A stretch of DNA of 64,000 bases from Armatimonadota bacterium. Its GTDB lineage: Bacteria; Armatimonadota; Zipacnadia; JAUWAU01. This document shows, in pieces, positions 43,779 to 53,403 of the stretch. Each line of letters begins with the position of its first letter. Position 1 is the first letter of the stretch. The stretch covers positions 62,001-126,000 of the forward strand of contig JAUWAU010000014.1 of the NCBI GenBank assembly GCA_030601885.1, given 5' to 3'. Under the pieces are notes generated by a model. That model was not told the origin of the DNA and did not search any database. It saw only the letters and a program-made list of their open reading frames with translations. The translations under genes were made by a program, and so were the position numbers.

Positions 43779-44060
43779 GGGCGGCATCCATCGTGCTGCG
43801 TCCGAGTTCCCGGTGCCCCATTGATTCCCTCCGCTGGTTGTGCCTATACTTGTGCGTTCAGCCTTCGAGGAGGCAGGCCGGTCCCAGGAAGCCCTGGTGT
43901 TTTCCGAGCCGCGCGAGATCTTCCTCACGCTGCCATCGCCGGCGGGCGGCAACGGACGGGTCGAGCTCGGGTTCGTGGCTCACTCACACTGGCGCCCAGG
44001 GATGGGATACTGCTGAAGCGAATGTAGCGGCGTGTTCCACAGAATCGAGGTCATTCCCCA
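43779..44060. other. divergent gap upstream of the MFS gene
   Basis: The gap must hold the promoters for the MFS gene and for the next secreted protein. A short open frame at 43897-44016 (EPREIFLTLPSPAGGNGRVE) may be a remnant, but I give it no function. No consensus promoter stands out. Confidence 0.3.
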
Positions 44061-45989
44061 GTGATCGCTTCAGCCATTGGCCGCATGTGGACGTCTCGGC
44101 AGATGATGCCTCCCCTTTGCCTTGGCCTTGCCGCGGGCCTGGCCCTGGCTGGGCAATCTATGCCGGAGGGTGGCACTATTACCACACGAGGAGCTCACGC
44201 TGTGAGCCAACTGCCCGGGACCGCCGATTCATTCGAAGTGACCGTGGAGCGTCGCCAACGGGAGACGCTCCGCACGCTCGCGGAGATCACGCCGCCGACC
44301 GAGAAGCCATGGCGTTCCGCCCTCAACAGACACGCCGCGTGCTTGCTTATCGGAACGCGAGTGGACGAAGCAGCCGCATGGTTTGGGGATCCCGCCACCC
44401 ATCGTCACCGGACGGACAGCGAGCTCGAGTGGGGATCACTGCAGATGCTCCGCGCCTATCATGCGCTCAAGGCAAGCGAGCACTTCGTCGGAGCCGGGTG
44501 CGAGTCGCGTGTCAGGGAGTTCCTGCTCCGGACGTATCTTCCTCGGGTGCGGGACCCGGAGACATGGGGCGGGCGCTATATGAACCCGCGCGCGTGGGCC
44601 GGCAGCGAGAATCACGTCATCGTGCAGTTCTCGATTCGTCTGCTGATGGAGGAGCTTGCCGGCGACGACATGGATCGCAAAGCGCATGACGCCGTCGCGG
44701 CGCAGATCCGAAAGTGGTGCTGGGAGAAAGCAGTGCGCGGACTGACCGAGTTCTCGTCGCCGCACTATACGGAGCGCAGCCTGTTGCCCTTGCTGAACGT
44801 GTTCGACTACTCCGCCGATGGCTCCCTTCGCGAGTGCGCGCGAATGGCCGTTGACCAGATGCTGGCCGAGTACGCCCTCACCCAGATCAACGGCTTCCGC
44901 GGCGGCGCCATGCGGCGGTTCTACCAATACGGTGGGGAGTTCCCCTGCGCCGAGATCAGCGACGGACGACACGACTGTCTGTACCCGCTCGGGCAGATCT
45001 TGTTCGGCGGTCTGTCCGATGACGACAAGCTGACGTACGCCAAGTGTGACCAGAAACTCGGCCACCTCTTCTACGCCACGACCGCCTACCGAGCCTCCCC
45101 CGTGCACCTGGCGGTCGCCAGGGCGGCACGGACCACATCGTCGGTTTTCCGGAGCGCCAGACGCTGGGAGCACGAGTACGCCGAGCCCGCGGCACCGGAT
45201 ACGTACATCTACGCCTACCTCACCCCCCACTATGTGCTCGGATCCATTCGCCTCCCACCGGGTGAGATCTGGGGCCGGAAACAGGACGCGCCGCGGTTCC
45301 ATGCCACGACCAATCGAGGCGTGCCGTTTCGCCTCAGCTTCCATCGTCCGCGAGCGATGATCGGCCCGGCGTGCGCTCTCGGCGGCTCGCAGAGCGCGGG
45401 GCATGATTACCGGCTCGACCCGCCGGATGCGCGAGCCCTGTTCCAGCACGAGAACGTCCTGCTGTACAAGGGCCGCCTCGACACCTATCGGTCCCTGGAA
45501 CCGGCCATGTCGGCGGAGCAGAGCATCGCGTGGGAGCAGCGGGACGGCGATCTGCGCTTCTTCGGTGAGCCCGGCGCTGACGGGGAGGCCGTGTACGTCG
45601 GCGTGTGCGAACGCAACGGACTGGGCGTGATGGAGGTGAGACTGGCGAGCGGGCATCCATCATGGACCGCGTTCAAGGACGACTTCGCCGCGAACGCGGC
45701 CAGTCTGGAGTCGGAGGCGCACATCGACTACAACACCATCGACGGCCGCCAGATTCAATATCGCGGAGCCGACAGCGTGACAGTCAACACCGAGCGGCAG
45801 CGCATGTCTGGCTGGCCGCTCTATCAGTCGCCTTTTCTCAGCGCCCCCTGGCTCAACCAGAGCGACGAGGCAGGCAGAATCGTCATCGGCAACGAGCAGA
45901 CGGGGCAGCTCATCCTCGACTTCCGCAATCCCGCCGACCCGCGACGGACCGAGCGACCGCTGCCACGTGGGGGCCCAGAGCTGCCCTGA
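44061..45989 (+). CDS. secreted alpha/alpha-toroid-like protein
   Basis: 642 residues from GTG 44061, with GAGG ten bases upstream. An N-terminal hydrophobic stretch (CLGLAAGLALAG) is a likely signal. The middle is helical with many Trp and Tyr (RYMNPRAWAGSENHVIVQFS, SSPHYTERSLLPLLNVFDYS) resembling the toroid of heparinase/alginate-lyase-like proteins; the C-terminal part is beta-rich. Catalytic residues cannot be assigned. It is probably part of the polysaccharide-handling set with its neighbours. Confidence 0.65.
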   Translation: MIASAIGRMWTSRQMMPPLCLGLAAGLALAGQSMPEGGTITTRGAHAVSQLPGTADSFEVTVERRQRETLRTLAEITPPTEKPWRSALNRHAACLLIGTRVDEAAAWFGDPATHRHRTDSELEWGSLQMLRAYHALKASEHFVGAGCESRVREFLLRTYLPRVRDPETWGGRYMNPRAWAGSENHVIVQFSIRLLMEELAGDDMDRKAHDAVAAQIRKWCWEKAVRGLTEFSSPHYTERSLLPLLNVFDYSADGSLRECARMAVDQMLAEYALTQINGFRGGAMRRFYQYGGEFPCAEISDGRHDCLYPLGQILFGGLSDDDKLTYAKCDQKLGHLFYATTAYRASPVHLAVARAARTTSSVFRSARRWEHEYAEPAAPDTYIYAYLTPHYVLGSIRLPPGEIWGRKQDAPRFHATTNRGVPFRLSFHRPRAMIGPACALGGSQSAGHDYRLDPPDARALFQHENVLLYKGRLDTYRSLEPAMSAEQSIAWEQRDGDLRFFGEPGADGEAVYVGVCERNGLGVMEVRLASGHPSWTAFKDDFAANAASLESEAHIDYNTIDGRQIQYRGADSVTVNTERQRMSGWPLYQSPFLSAPWLNQSDEAGRIVIGNEQTGQLILDFRNPADPRRTERPLPRGGPELP

Positions 45990-46061
45990 GCTGCCGAGGA
46001 GCCAGGGACTCCGGGCCGCACGGAGGGCCTTCAGTGTCGCTGAGAAAAGGGGCGAGCGGCG

Positions 46062-48083
46062 CTACTGGGGCACGAACCGTATGCCCGTAATCGCATCGCC
46101 CTTCTTCTCGATCTCCAGCTCCCCGACGATCCTGTAGTTTCCCGTGCCCTGCAGGAGCACCCCGGGCGGCTTCTTCGTCTCCGGGTTCCACAGCCCGACC
46201 CGCACCTCGTACTTCCCCGTGCCGCAGTGCCCGGGCACCTCCACGCGCACCGGGCCCACGGTGTGTTCGTCGCCCTTGCGCCACTGTGTGGTAGGCGGCT
46301 CCGGCCAGGCGGTGAACTTGAAGGCGATGGTGCCGGTGGTTGCGTACCTGGCGTTGTGGAACTGGGTGAAGCTCCAATTCTTGTCCTCGCCCGGGATGGG
46401 GCCGTTCACGCGCCACACGCACGTCATCTCGAACTCGTTGCCGCCCAGGTACTTGAACTCACGCACCTCGGGTGAGGCATCGATGAGCCGTATCTCAACG
46501 GCCTGCTTCGCCTTCTCGGCGATCACATGCGCGTACGGGTGCCCCGTCTCTTCGAGCCACGTGAGCGCTCTGCCCCGCATCCGCTGCACCGTGCCCTTGT
46601 ACTTCGGCTCCTGCGCCAGATTGTGCAGCTCCCCGGCGTCCTTCTCCATGTCGTACAGCTCGTCTATGTCTCGGTTCTTCCAGTTGAGCACGTACTTCCA
46701 CTGCTCGGTGCGCACCATGACGCAGTTGTCGCCCGAGTTGCAGAACACGGCGTCGCGGAACTCCTTGCGCCGGCCGCTGAGCACCTCGGCGAAGCTCTCC
46801 CCCTGCACGCCGTCGGGGATCGCCACGTCCATGAGCCCCAGCAGCGTGGGCAACAGATCGACGTTGCTCGCCAGCGCATCGCTCGCGGAGCCTTCGGCGG
46901 CGACCCGCGGCACGCGCATGAGGAGCGGCACGCGCATCAGCTCGTCGTAGCCGCAATAGCCCAGCTTGAATATCATGCCGTGGCCGGCGATCATGTCGCC
47001 ATGATCCGCGGTGAAGAGAACGATGGTGTTATCGGCAAAGCCGGAGTCCGAAAGCGCCTGCAGCACCTTGCCGATCTGCGCATCGAGGTAGCTGCAATAG
47101 CCCCAGTACCGGCGCGTGTAGTCGCGGAATTGCTCCTCGGTCCACTCGCGCAGCTTATAGCACCGCCTGTTGCGCCTCTGGGCGAACGGCTTGTCATCGA
47201 GCAGCTCCCGGTGGTTCGCCGGCAGATCCGCCTGCTCCAGGCTGTACATCTCGTCCCATGGCTTCGGCGGAGCCACCGGCAGGTGCGGCCCGTAAAAAGA
47301 CAGCACGAGCCCGAAGGGCCGCCCGCTGCCCCGGCGCTGCCGGATGAACTCGGCCGCCTCCCTGGCGAAGAACGCCGCCATGTGGTGCTCCTCGGGGAGC
47401 TTCGAGTACATGTGCTGGCCTTCCGGCGCGCTGGGCCAGTCGTTGTGATTGCCGAGGTTGGGGATGCGGTCCACGATGTCGCCGAGGCCCACTTCCCGCA
47501 GATACGCCTTGTAGTGCTTCCAGCCGCCCGCCCACTTGTCAACGAACCCGTGCTGCGGCTCGTCCTCTCCAAAGCCGCCCTCGATCTGCTCGAACTTGAA
47601 GCCCTCGTCGCTCGCCACCCGCCGGTAGAACCACCGCCCGTCGTGGGGCTTGCGCCCCTTGATGTCCCGGTACATGGAACCGCCGAGATGCCACTTGCCC
47701 ACGTAGCCGGTGTCGTAGCCGGCCTGCTTGAGGATCTGTCCCAGGGAGGGCACCTCGGGGGCGAAGAGGATGTCATTTCGGATGGTGCCGTGGCTGTGCG
47801 GGTAGCGCCCCGAGAGCATCGTGGCCCGCGACGGGCTGCAGGGGAAGCCGGCGATGTGGAAGTTGTCGAAGCGCATGCCCTCTGCCGCGAGCCGGTCCAG
47901 GTGCGGCGTTCGGACAACTCTGTTCCCGTAACAGCCCAGTGTGCTGGGGGGCTGCTGATCGGTCATGATGAACAGGAGATTGGGCCTTTGCTGCGCCGGG
48001 CGCTGCGCTGTCGCCGCCGCGCCCGTACCGAGGGCCAACCCGCCCGTGACGGCCTTCAGGAATCGTCGCCGGGTCGTGCTCAT
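46062..48083 (-). CDS. Tat-exported sulfatase with extra C-terminal domain
   Basis: 673 residues from ATG 48083, ten bases after AGGAG. A Tat signal (TRRRFLKAVTGGLALG) leads into the sulfatase core: FIMTDQQPPSTLGCYG metal site, FPCSPSRATMLSGRYPHSHG formylglycine motif with Cys, and FTADHGDMIAGHGM. The last 150 residues form an extra beta-rich domain of unknown role (VRVEVPGHCGTGKYEVRVGL). It is on the minus strand, next to the cobalamin-protein pair. A choline-sulfatase-like or glycan-sulfatase role is plausible. Confidence 0.93.
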   Translation of the reverse strand: MSTTRRRFLKAVTGGLALGTGAAATAQRPAQQRPNLLFIMTDQQPPSTLGCYGNRVVRTPHLDRLAAEGMRFDNFHIAGFPCSPSRATMLSGRYPHSHGTIRNDILFAPEVPSLGQILKQAGYDTGYVGKWHLGGSMYRDIKGRKPHDGRWFYRRVASDEGFKFEQIEGGFGEDEPQHGFVDKWAGGWKHYKAYLREVGLGDIVDRIPNLGNHNDWPSAPEGQHMYSKLPEEHHMAAFFAREAAEFIRQRRGSGRPFGLVLSFYGPHLPVAPPKPWDEMYSLEQADLPANHRELLDDKPFAQRRNRRCYKLREWTEEQFRDYTRRYWGYCSYLDAQIGKVLQALSDSGFADNTIVLFTADHGDMIAGHGMIFKLGYCGYDELMRVPLLMRVPRVAAEGSASDALASNVDLLPTLLGLMDVAIPDGVQGESFAEVLSGRRKEFRDAVFCNSGDNCVMVRTEQWKYVLNWKNRDIDELYDMEKDAGELHNLAQEPKYKGTVQRMRGRALTWLEETGHPYAHVIAEKAKQAVEIRLIDASPEVREFKYLGGNEFEMTCVWRVNGPIPGEDKNWSFTQFHNARYATTGTIAFKFTAWPEPPTTQWRKGDEHTVGPVRVEVPGHCGTGKYEVRVGLWNPETKKPPGVLLQGTGNYRIVGELEIEKKGDAITGIRFVPQ

Positions 48084-48179
48084 TGCTGTCACGCTCCTCG
48101 CATGTGGGCCGCCGCCTATTTCGCGCCCGTCGCCCGGCTTCCTGCGCCACGACGCTTGACGTGCTGCCCCGGCATACTG

Positions 48180-49835
48180 CTATGACCTCGCCGCCGTAGA
48201 CCAAACGCGTGCCAGACGCTCTCCCTCGTGCCACGCCGCTCCGGTCTCAGGATCTACCGCCCAGCACGCGCCATCGACGCACCGTGTGACGGCTCTCCCC
48301 GGCGCCACGCTGCTTCCGCAGAGATGAGGTGCGTCGAGAATCCCCAACTCGACCGCCCTTGCCAGGCAGTCGGGATTTGTCCACGGGTCATCGCAGGAGG
48401 GAGCACCGGGGACTTCGCGCAGCGCGTTCAGCAGGACCTCCGCCTCGCTCAGCAGCTCTTGCTTACGGCTCTGTATGCGCGCGCCGTCGAGCATTTCCGG
48501 AAAGTCGTCCAGGCTGCTCGCGAGCACTCCGTCAACGATCTTGCAGCTCTCGACAAGCTCCCCCGGCAGGATGGCGTGATCGGCCTCGCTGAAGCCGACG
48601 ACGTGCAGAATGTGCGGCCGCAGAGCCAGCGATACGACAGCAGAGGCCGCCAACTGTCCCTTGGCCTGCGCGAAGTCGGCCGAGAAGCTCCTGAGCCCGG
48701 CCCGGACCTGTGTGAGGACGCGGAAGTCGTCGCTGGCGAGCGACTCGACCAGCTCCTTCTTGGCGAGCATCTTCGCCAGGTCCATCGCCGGAGAGGTCGC
48801 CGGCGGCGTGTTGAACATGTACTGTGACACGTAGACGCGCACGCCGAGCTGGCTGGCGTTGTAGGCCGCCAGGTATGCGTCTGCCACAGCGAGGGAGTCG
48901 TGAGCATCTCGGAGCGACCACTGGTGGGCGTCATTCACCTCCACGGGGATGCCCTGGGAGGCGTACCAGGCGATGGCCTGCTGGTTCTCCCGTATGGCGT
49001 CGCGCAGGGGGCGCTGCGAGCGCCCGTCCAGTGCGCTGTACCAGAAGAGCGGCACCGCGCCCCAGGCGATGTCGATGGTCTCCTGCAGCATCTGCCCCCA
49101 GCGCACCAGGTCGTTCGTCCCGCTGTAGCAGCGCAGGAGGGGGAAATTGCCGCAGCGCGTGGCCTCGTATATCGCCCCGAGGTCCTCGGGGCTCCGCACC
49201 GGCACTCCGCCGGCGCCGTCCTGGGTCGGATCCATCCGAGCGGGCCGGAAGAAGTGCTCCTGGGCGTTCTGGTCCGGTCCCAGCGACAGGACATCGAGAA
49301 CACGCGCCTCGGCTATATCGCGCGCGCCGTTGATCGTCTCGGCCACAGTCGGTCGGCCGAAATGATGCCTGAGTATGGGCCGGGGCAAGCACGCCTCGAT
49401 GCGCTCAACGAGGCTCTGCGGATAGTCCTCCTGCCCTTGCGCCCTCAACTGGCCCTCGAGAAAAGCGACGATCTCCTCGGGCGTTTGGCTGCCGTCGAAG
49501 ACCCGCTCGAACATCTCCGTCTCGGCGGCGACAGCGGCAACGGGCGGCGTTCCGCCGAGGATGAACCGAATCCCCTCCCGTTGATCCTCCGGAATGGCCT
49601 TCCGCACTGCATCAAGCACTCGCCGGGCCGACGCCGGGGTCAGCCGATAGCTCAGCGCCACGATATCTGGCTTTCGCCGCCGAATCTCGTCCGCCAGAGC
49701 CTCGGGCGACACGGCCGGCCCGAGAAAGCAGGTCCCATAGCCGGCGGACTCGGCCAGGCGCAGGAACGCGTGCACGCCGGCGACGTGGACGCAGTCGCCG
49801 ATGGCGGCGGCGAGGATGGTGCCCCGGGCCATCAA
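48180..49835 (-). CDS. cobalamin-binding protein with mutase-like barrel
   Basis: 551 residues. The N-terminal 120 residues resemble a B12-binding Rossmann domain (AAAIGDCVHVAGVHAFLRLA, FILGGTPP); the usual D-x-H-x-x-G is slightly altered to D-C-V-H-x-x-G. The remainder looks like a TIM-barrel mutase-type segment (LRCYSGTNDLVRWGQMLQET, GIPVEVNDAHQWSLRDAH). Relatives with a GNCVHVAG-type N-terminus are annotated as cobalamin-dependent proteins of unknown reaction. It overlaps the upstream dehydrogenase by four bases, so the two are coupled. Confidence 0.75.
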   Translation of the reverse strand: MMARGTILAAAIGDCVHVAGVHAFLRLAESAGYGTCFLGPAVSPEALADEIRRRKPDIVALSYRLTPASARRVLDAVRKAIPEDQREGIRFILGGTPPVAAVAAETEMFERVFDGSQTPEEIVAFLEGQLRAQGQEDYPQSLVERIEACLPRPILRHHFGRPTVAETINGARDIAEARVLDVLSLGPDQNAQEHFFRPARMDPTQDGAGGVPVRSPEDLGAIYEATRCGNFPLLRCYSGTNDLVRWGQMLQETIDIAWGAVPLFWYSALDGRSQRPLRDAIRENQQAIAWYASQGIPVEVNDAHQWSLRDAHDSLAVADAYLAAYNASQLGVRVYVSQYMFNTPPATSPAMDLAKMLAKKELVESLASDDFRVLTQVRAGLRSFSADFAQAKGQLAASAVVSLALRPHILHVVGFSEADHAILPGELVESCKIVDGVLASSLDDFPEMLDGARIQSRKQELLSEAEVLLNALREVPGAPSCDDPWTNPDCLARAVELGILDAPHLCGSSVAPGRAVTRCVDGACWAVDPETGAAWHEGERLARVWSTAARS

Positions 49836-50941
49836 CTTTCACCTCCGACGGCCACGGCCCGCAGCTCCCGCAACGACATGTCGGCGATTCCCAGGCGCTC
49901 CACCGTGCGCCCGGTCTCCCAGTAGTCCTCCCCCATCATCGTCGAGGCCAGATGAATGATGCTGTCCATCGTCGGCGTCGGCTGGCCGAACTTGCGCCCC
50001 AGGGACGCGATGGGCACCAGACTCATCGGCACGTCCTCAGTGATGTACCGATGCCTGATCGCCTTGGGCGCCAGCAGCCCACTGTAGCCGGGGTTCGCCG
50101 TCATGGCCTCCCGCAAGTCGCTGCCGTGCACGCCGTAGGCGAAGTACAGCCAGTTGCGCGCCGTCATGACGCTGATGCCAAGCGCCTCAGCGACGCCGAC
50201 ACGCTCCTTGTCCAGGACCTCCAGCACACTGGCAACGGACGGCGAAACTCCCTGGCGGTAGAACTCGAAGTCGCTCCCATCCTCGATCCAGCCCGTGTTC
50301 AGTATCGCCTGTGCCGGGTGAAACACCGCCCCGATGTTGTCCAAGCTCGTGTTGAGCACGTCGGTCCCCGGGACGAACTGCGGAAAGGCCGGTCGCAGGC
50401 GCTGCAGCACGTCCGGGATCAGGTGCGCTCGGATGGAGGCAACCGGGATGGCGTTCTTGATGCGGAAGATCCTCGCTTCGCCGGGGCCGATGACGCGGGA
50501 CGCGTAGATGAAAGTCTGCGCCTCGGCGATGATTACCTTTGCCCTGCAGCCGCAGGACTGCAGGACCTGGTGGAACTCAATGGCTCCGAAGGTGCGCCCG
50601 GGGTTCAATACGACGATCTGGCCGTCGGCGAGATGGGGCGCGCACGTCCTGGCGATGTCCCGGTGCCCGGTGGCCGGCACGACCACCATAATCACATCGC
50701 ACGCGGGCAGCGCCTCCGCGGCGTCGGTCGTCGCCAGCGCGACGCGCCCAAAGCCGGTCACCTGCCCATGGAGCTCTACGCCCCCGCGCATGCGCACCGG
50801 CCGGATTCGCCCTTCGGATCGATTGTAGAGGTTGACTTCAAATCCCATCAGGCCCAGATGCCCTGCCATCGCCAGGCCGCCGTTGCCCGCGCCCATCACG
50901 CAGAACCGCGGGCGCTCCGACGGGTCGTCGCCCGATGCCAT
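49832..50941 (-). CDS. opine (octopine/nopaline) dehydrogenase-like protein
   Basis: 369 residues from ATG 50941 with GAGG six bases upstream. The N-terminus has a NAD(P)-binding VMGAGNGGLAMAGHLGLMGF; residues later show VVLNPGRTFGAIEF and the C-terminal NTSLDNIGAVFHPAQAILN with the His/Asp region of the opine dehydrogenase fold. Such enzymes reductively couple an amino acid with a keto-acid. Coupled by a 4-bp overlap to a cobalamin-binding protein, which is an unusual partnership. Substrates are unknown. Confidence 0.8.
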   Translation of the reverse strand: MASGDDPSERPRFCVMGAGNGGLAMAGHLGLMGFEVNLYNRSEGRIRPVRMRGGVELHGQVTGFGRVALATTDAAEALPACDVIMVVVPATGHRDIARTCAPHLADGQIVVLNPGRTFGAIEFHQVLQSCGCRAKVIIAEAQTFIYASRVIGPGEARIFRIKNAIPVASIRAHLIPDVLQRLRPAFPQFVPGTDVLNTSLDNIGAVFHPAQAILNTGWIEDGSDFEFYRQGVSPSVASVLEVLDKERVGVAEALGISVMTARNWLYFAYGVHGSDLREAMTANPGYSGLLAPKAIRHRYITEDVPMSLVPIASLGRKFGQPTPTMDSIIHLASTMMGEDYWETGRTVERLGIADMSLRELRAVAVGGES

Positions 50942-51117
50942 ACGAACCACCTCTGATGTAGCTGTACCCAGGCACGCTTGCGCTACACGCGTGTGCCACT
51001 GTGACGACGCGCACAAGCGCAACAAAAGTTTCGAGGAAAAGCCTTCGTTCCCTGCCCCCCTGGGCAACGGGGCCGTTCGACGCGGGAGGGATGCCGGTTA
51101 CGGACACGAATACTAAG

Positions 51118-52393
51118 TACACATATTCTCAAATACGATGACGTATTATGACTTGCCAGGTAGGTAGGCACTATGGTATAGTCTCCTCCGTCAAGGAGGA
51201 GATTATGCCACGAAAGAGCCCATATGCCATTGTCCTGGCGCCTGCTGAAGAGGCGCAACTGACAGCCTTGGCCCGTAAGTATACGTCGCCGTACTATGTG
51301 GTGCTGCGAGCCAAGATCGTTCTCCTTGCTGCCCAGGGACACACCAATACCCAGATCGCGGCACGACTGGATGTGCCCCGGCAGGTCGCGAGCAAATGGC
51401 GAAAGCGATTCTTCGAGCATCGGCTCCACGGACTGGCGGATCGAGCGCGGGCAGGACGCCCGCGCACCTTTTCCCCCTCAGGTGCTGGTGCAGGTGAAAG
51501 CGCTGGCCGGTGAATTGCCGTGGCACAGCGGCCTACCCCTGTCCCGCTTCAGCAGCAGCGACATCGCCACCGAGGCCGTCCACCGGGGAATCGTGGCCCA
51601 CATCAGCGGAGCCACCGTATGGCGCTGGCTGCACGAAGACGCCATCCGTCCGTGGCAGTACCGCAGTTGGATCTTTCCTCGGGATCCGGACTTTGAGCAC
51701 AAGGCTGGGCGCGTCCTGGATTTGTACCACGGCCTCTGGTGCTCCACGGCTCTGGAGGCGGACGAGTACGTGATCTGTGCCGACGAAAAGACCAGCATCC
51801 AGGCGCGGATTCGCACCCACGAAACCCAACCGCCACAGCCCGGGCAGCCCATGCGGGTGGAACACGAGTACGAGCGGGGCGGCGCCCTGGCCTATCTGGC
51901 GGCATGGGACGTGAGACGCGCCAAGCTCTTTGGGCGCTGTGAAGCCAAATGTGGAATCGAGCCGTTTGACCGGCTCGTCTCTCAGGTCATGAGCCAAGCC
52001 CCATATTGCTCGGCCAAGAGGGTCTTTTGGATTATGGATAACGGGTCGTCTCACCGAGGCCAAGCCTGTGTCAAGCGACTGCGCAAAGCTCATCCCACTA
52101 TCGTTCCTGTCCATCTGCCCATCCATGCCAGTTGGCTGAATCAGATCGAGATCTACTTCTCCATCGTGCAACGCAAAGTCCTCACCCCCAACGACTTCTC
52201 CTGCCTGGAGGCAGTCGCCCATCGACTGCTCCAATTCCAGACGCATTACGAGGAAGCGGCTCAGCCCTTTGAGTGGAAGTTCACCCGGCAGGACCTGGCA
52301 AGCCTCCTGGCCAAACTCGCCGCGCAGTCCCACTCGCTGCCGCGGGCGGCATGAATCCGCAACAATACGTCACCGAATTTACGAGCCAGAGTA
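51118..52393. mobile_element. IS630-family insertion sequence
   Basis: The terminal inverted repeats align over about 36 bp starting GTAC..TATTCTC..AAAT-CG-TGACGTATT (left, 51117 onward) and its complement (right, ending 52394). The IS is bounded by TA dinucleotides at 51118-51119 and 52392-52393, as expected for IS630/Tc1-like TA targets. In addition TACTAAG occurs on both sides (51111-51117, 52392-52398), which could be a longer duplication or coincidence. It interrupts a minus-strand gene whose signal-peptide start lies at about 52445. Confidence 0.85.
51205..52354 (+). CDS. IS630 family transposase, frameshifted
   Basis: The first reading frame (ATG 51205) supplies the HTH part (LVLAP..EEAQLTALARKYTSP, IAARLDVPRQVASKWRKRFF); at the C-run 51473-51477 a +1 shift is needed to enter the second frame, which has the DDE catalytic core: CADEKTS, WIMDNGSSHRGQ and NQIEIYFSIVQRK, ending at 52354. 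The shift may be programmed, a one-base insertion or a sequencing error. If continuous, the whole protein is about 380 residues, normal for IS630. Confidence 0.85.
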
Positions 52394-52445
52394 CTAAGGC
52401 CAACGACGATAATCAGACAGGCGAACGCTGTTCGCTTGCTCATTG
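52394..52445 (-). pseudogene. start of a secreted-protein gene cut by IS630
   Basis: ATG at about 52445 with GAGGAGGTGAGATC upstream encodes MSKRTAFACLIIVVGLS and then runs into the IS terminal repeat. Joining across the IS using the 7-bp TACTAAG overlap gives an open continuation on the left side (NRHPSRVERPRC onward, to a stop at 50983). The original product was a short signal-peptide protein; its function is unknown. Confidence 0.5.
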
Positions 52446-52565
52446 ATCTCACCTCCTCGACGAAGATCACGGCGTCATAGGCCAGCGCAACAGCGCCCCG
52501 GTGGAGCAGCGTCCTCTGCCTCCATAGCTAGATGCTCCCCTGTCTGTCGGTCGCTGAGGCAGAGC

Positions 52566-53261
52566 TCATCGCCGCAGCGCAAACTCAACAGCAGCTACCG
52601 CGTGGATCTTCGTGGTATCAAACAATGGAACTCGGCTGTCTTTCGCTCCAACCAGGAGCCCGATCTCAGTGCATCCCAAGACGATCCCTTCAGCCCCGTT
52701 TTCGACAAGATGGTCCATTACCCTCACATACTGCTCTCTCGAGGACGGTTTCACTTGGCCAGCACACAACTCGTCGTAAATCACGCGGTGAACGACCCCT
52801 CTTTCTTCCGCACTTGGGATGAGGACCTGGAGTCCGTGCTTTCCCATTAGCCTGCCGCTGTAGAAATCGTCTTCCATTGTAAACCTGGTTCCCAGAAGGC
52901 CAATCGTTTTCAACTGCTGGCCTTTGATCTCTCGCGCAGTTGCGTCTGCGATGTGCAATAGGGGTATTCGAACATGCTTCTGGACTTCATCGGCCACCTT
53001 ATGCATCGTATTGGAGCAAAGGATGAAGAAGTCAGCCCCGGCGCGCTCGAGGCTTTGCGCCGCGCCAATCATCACTGCTGCCGCCTCATTCCATTCTCCT
53101 TGGTGTTGTAGAGCTTCCATTTCAGCAAAATCAACTGAGTACATAATGCTCTTGGCGGAGTGGAGAGCACCCAACTGCGCTCTGACCGCCTCGTTTATCA
53201 TCCTGTAGTACTCGATCGAGGACTCCCAGCTCATACCACCAACAAGACCTATCGTCTTCAT
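52566..53261 (-). CDS. aspartate/glutamate racemase family protein
   Basis: 231 residues from ATG 53261 (GAGGAGCAAGCC upstream). The two catalytic Cys segments are present: FFILCSNTMHKVADEV (first) and GIVLGCTEIGLLVG (second), and the N-terminal KTIGLVGGMSWESSIEYYR is typical. The family racemises aspartate, glutamate or relatives. It is a lone gene in the scar zone after the IS630 element. Confidence 0.92.
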   Translation of the reverse strand: MKTIGLVGGMSWESSIEYYRMINEAVRAQLGALHSAKSIMYSVDFAEMEALQHQGEWNEAAAVMIGAAQSLERAGADFFILCSNTMHKVADEVQKHVRIPLLHIADATAREIKGQQLKTIGLLGTRFTMEDDFYSGRLMGKHGLQVLIPSAEERGVVHRVIYDELCAGQVKPSSREQYVRVMDHLVENGAEGIVLGCTEIGLLVGAKDSRVPLFDTTKIHAVAAVEFALRR

Positions 53262-53403
53262 GGCTTGCTCCTCGGATTGGCCGCTCTCTGAGCGCGTTAT
53301 CACCAGCTTGCTGCCGGGTAACGCGAAAGAGAAGGAGAGGATCCCGTCGGATCCGGGCTAGGCTGTGGTCTTGGCAAGGCCAGCATGGAAGGCGGCCGAG
53401 TTC

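Noticed and set aside
43897..44016. A short frame (EPREIFLTLPSPAGG) upstream of the toroid-like gene
   Set aside because: 39 codons with no ribosome site and no recognisable motif; more likely chance or a remnant, so not listed as a gene.
46527..48185. A 552-codon plus-strand frame opposite the second sulfatase
   Set aside because: It is the reverse-strand shadow of a gene with a full sulfatase signature; no ribosome site or motif of its own.
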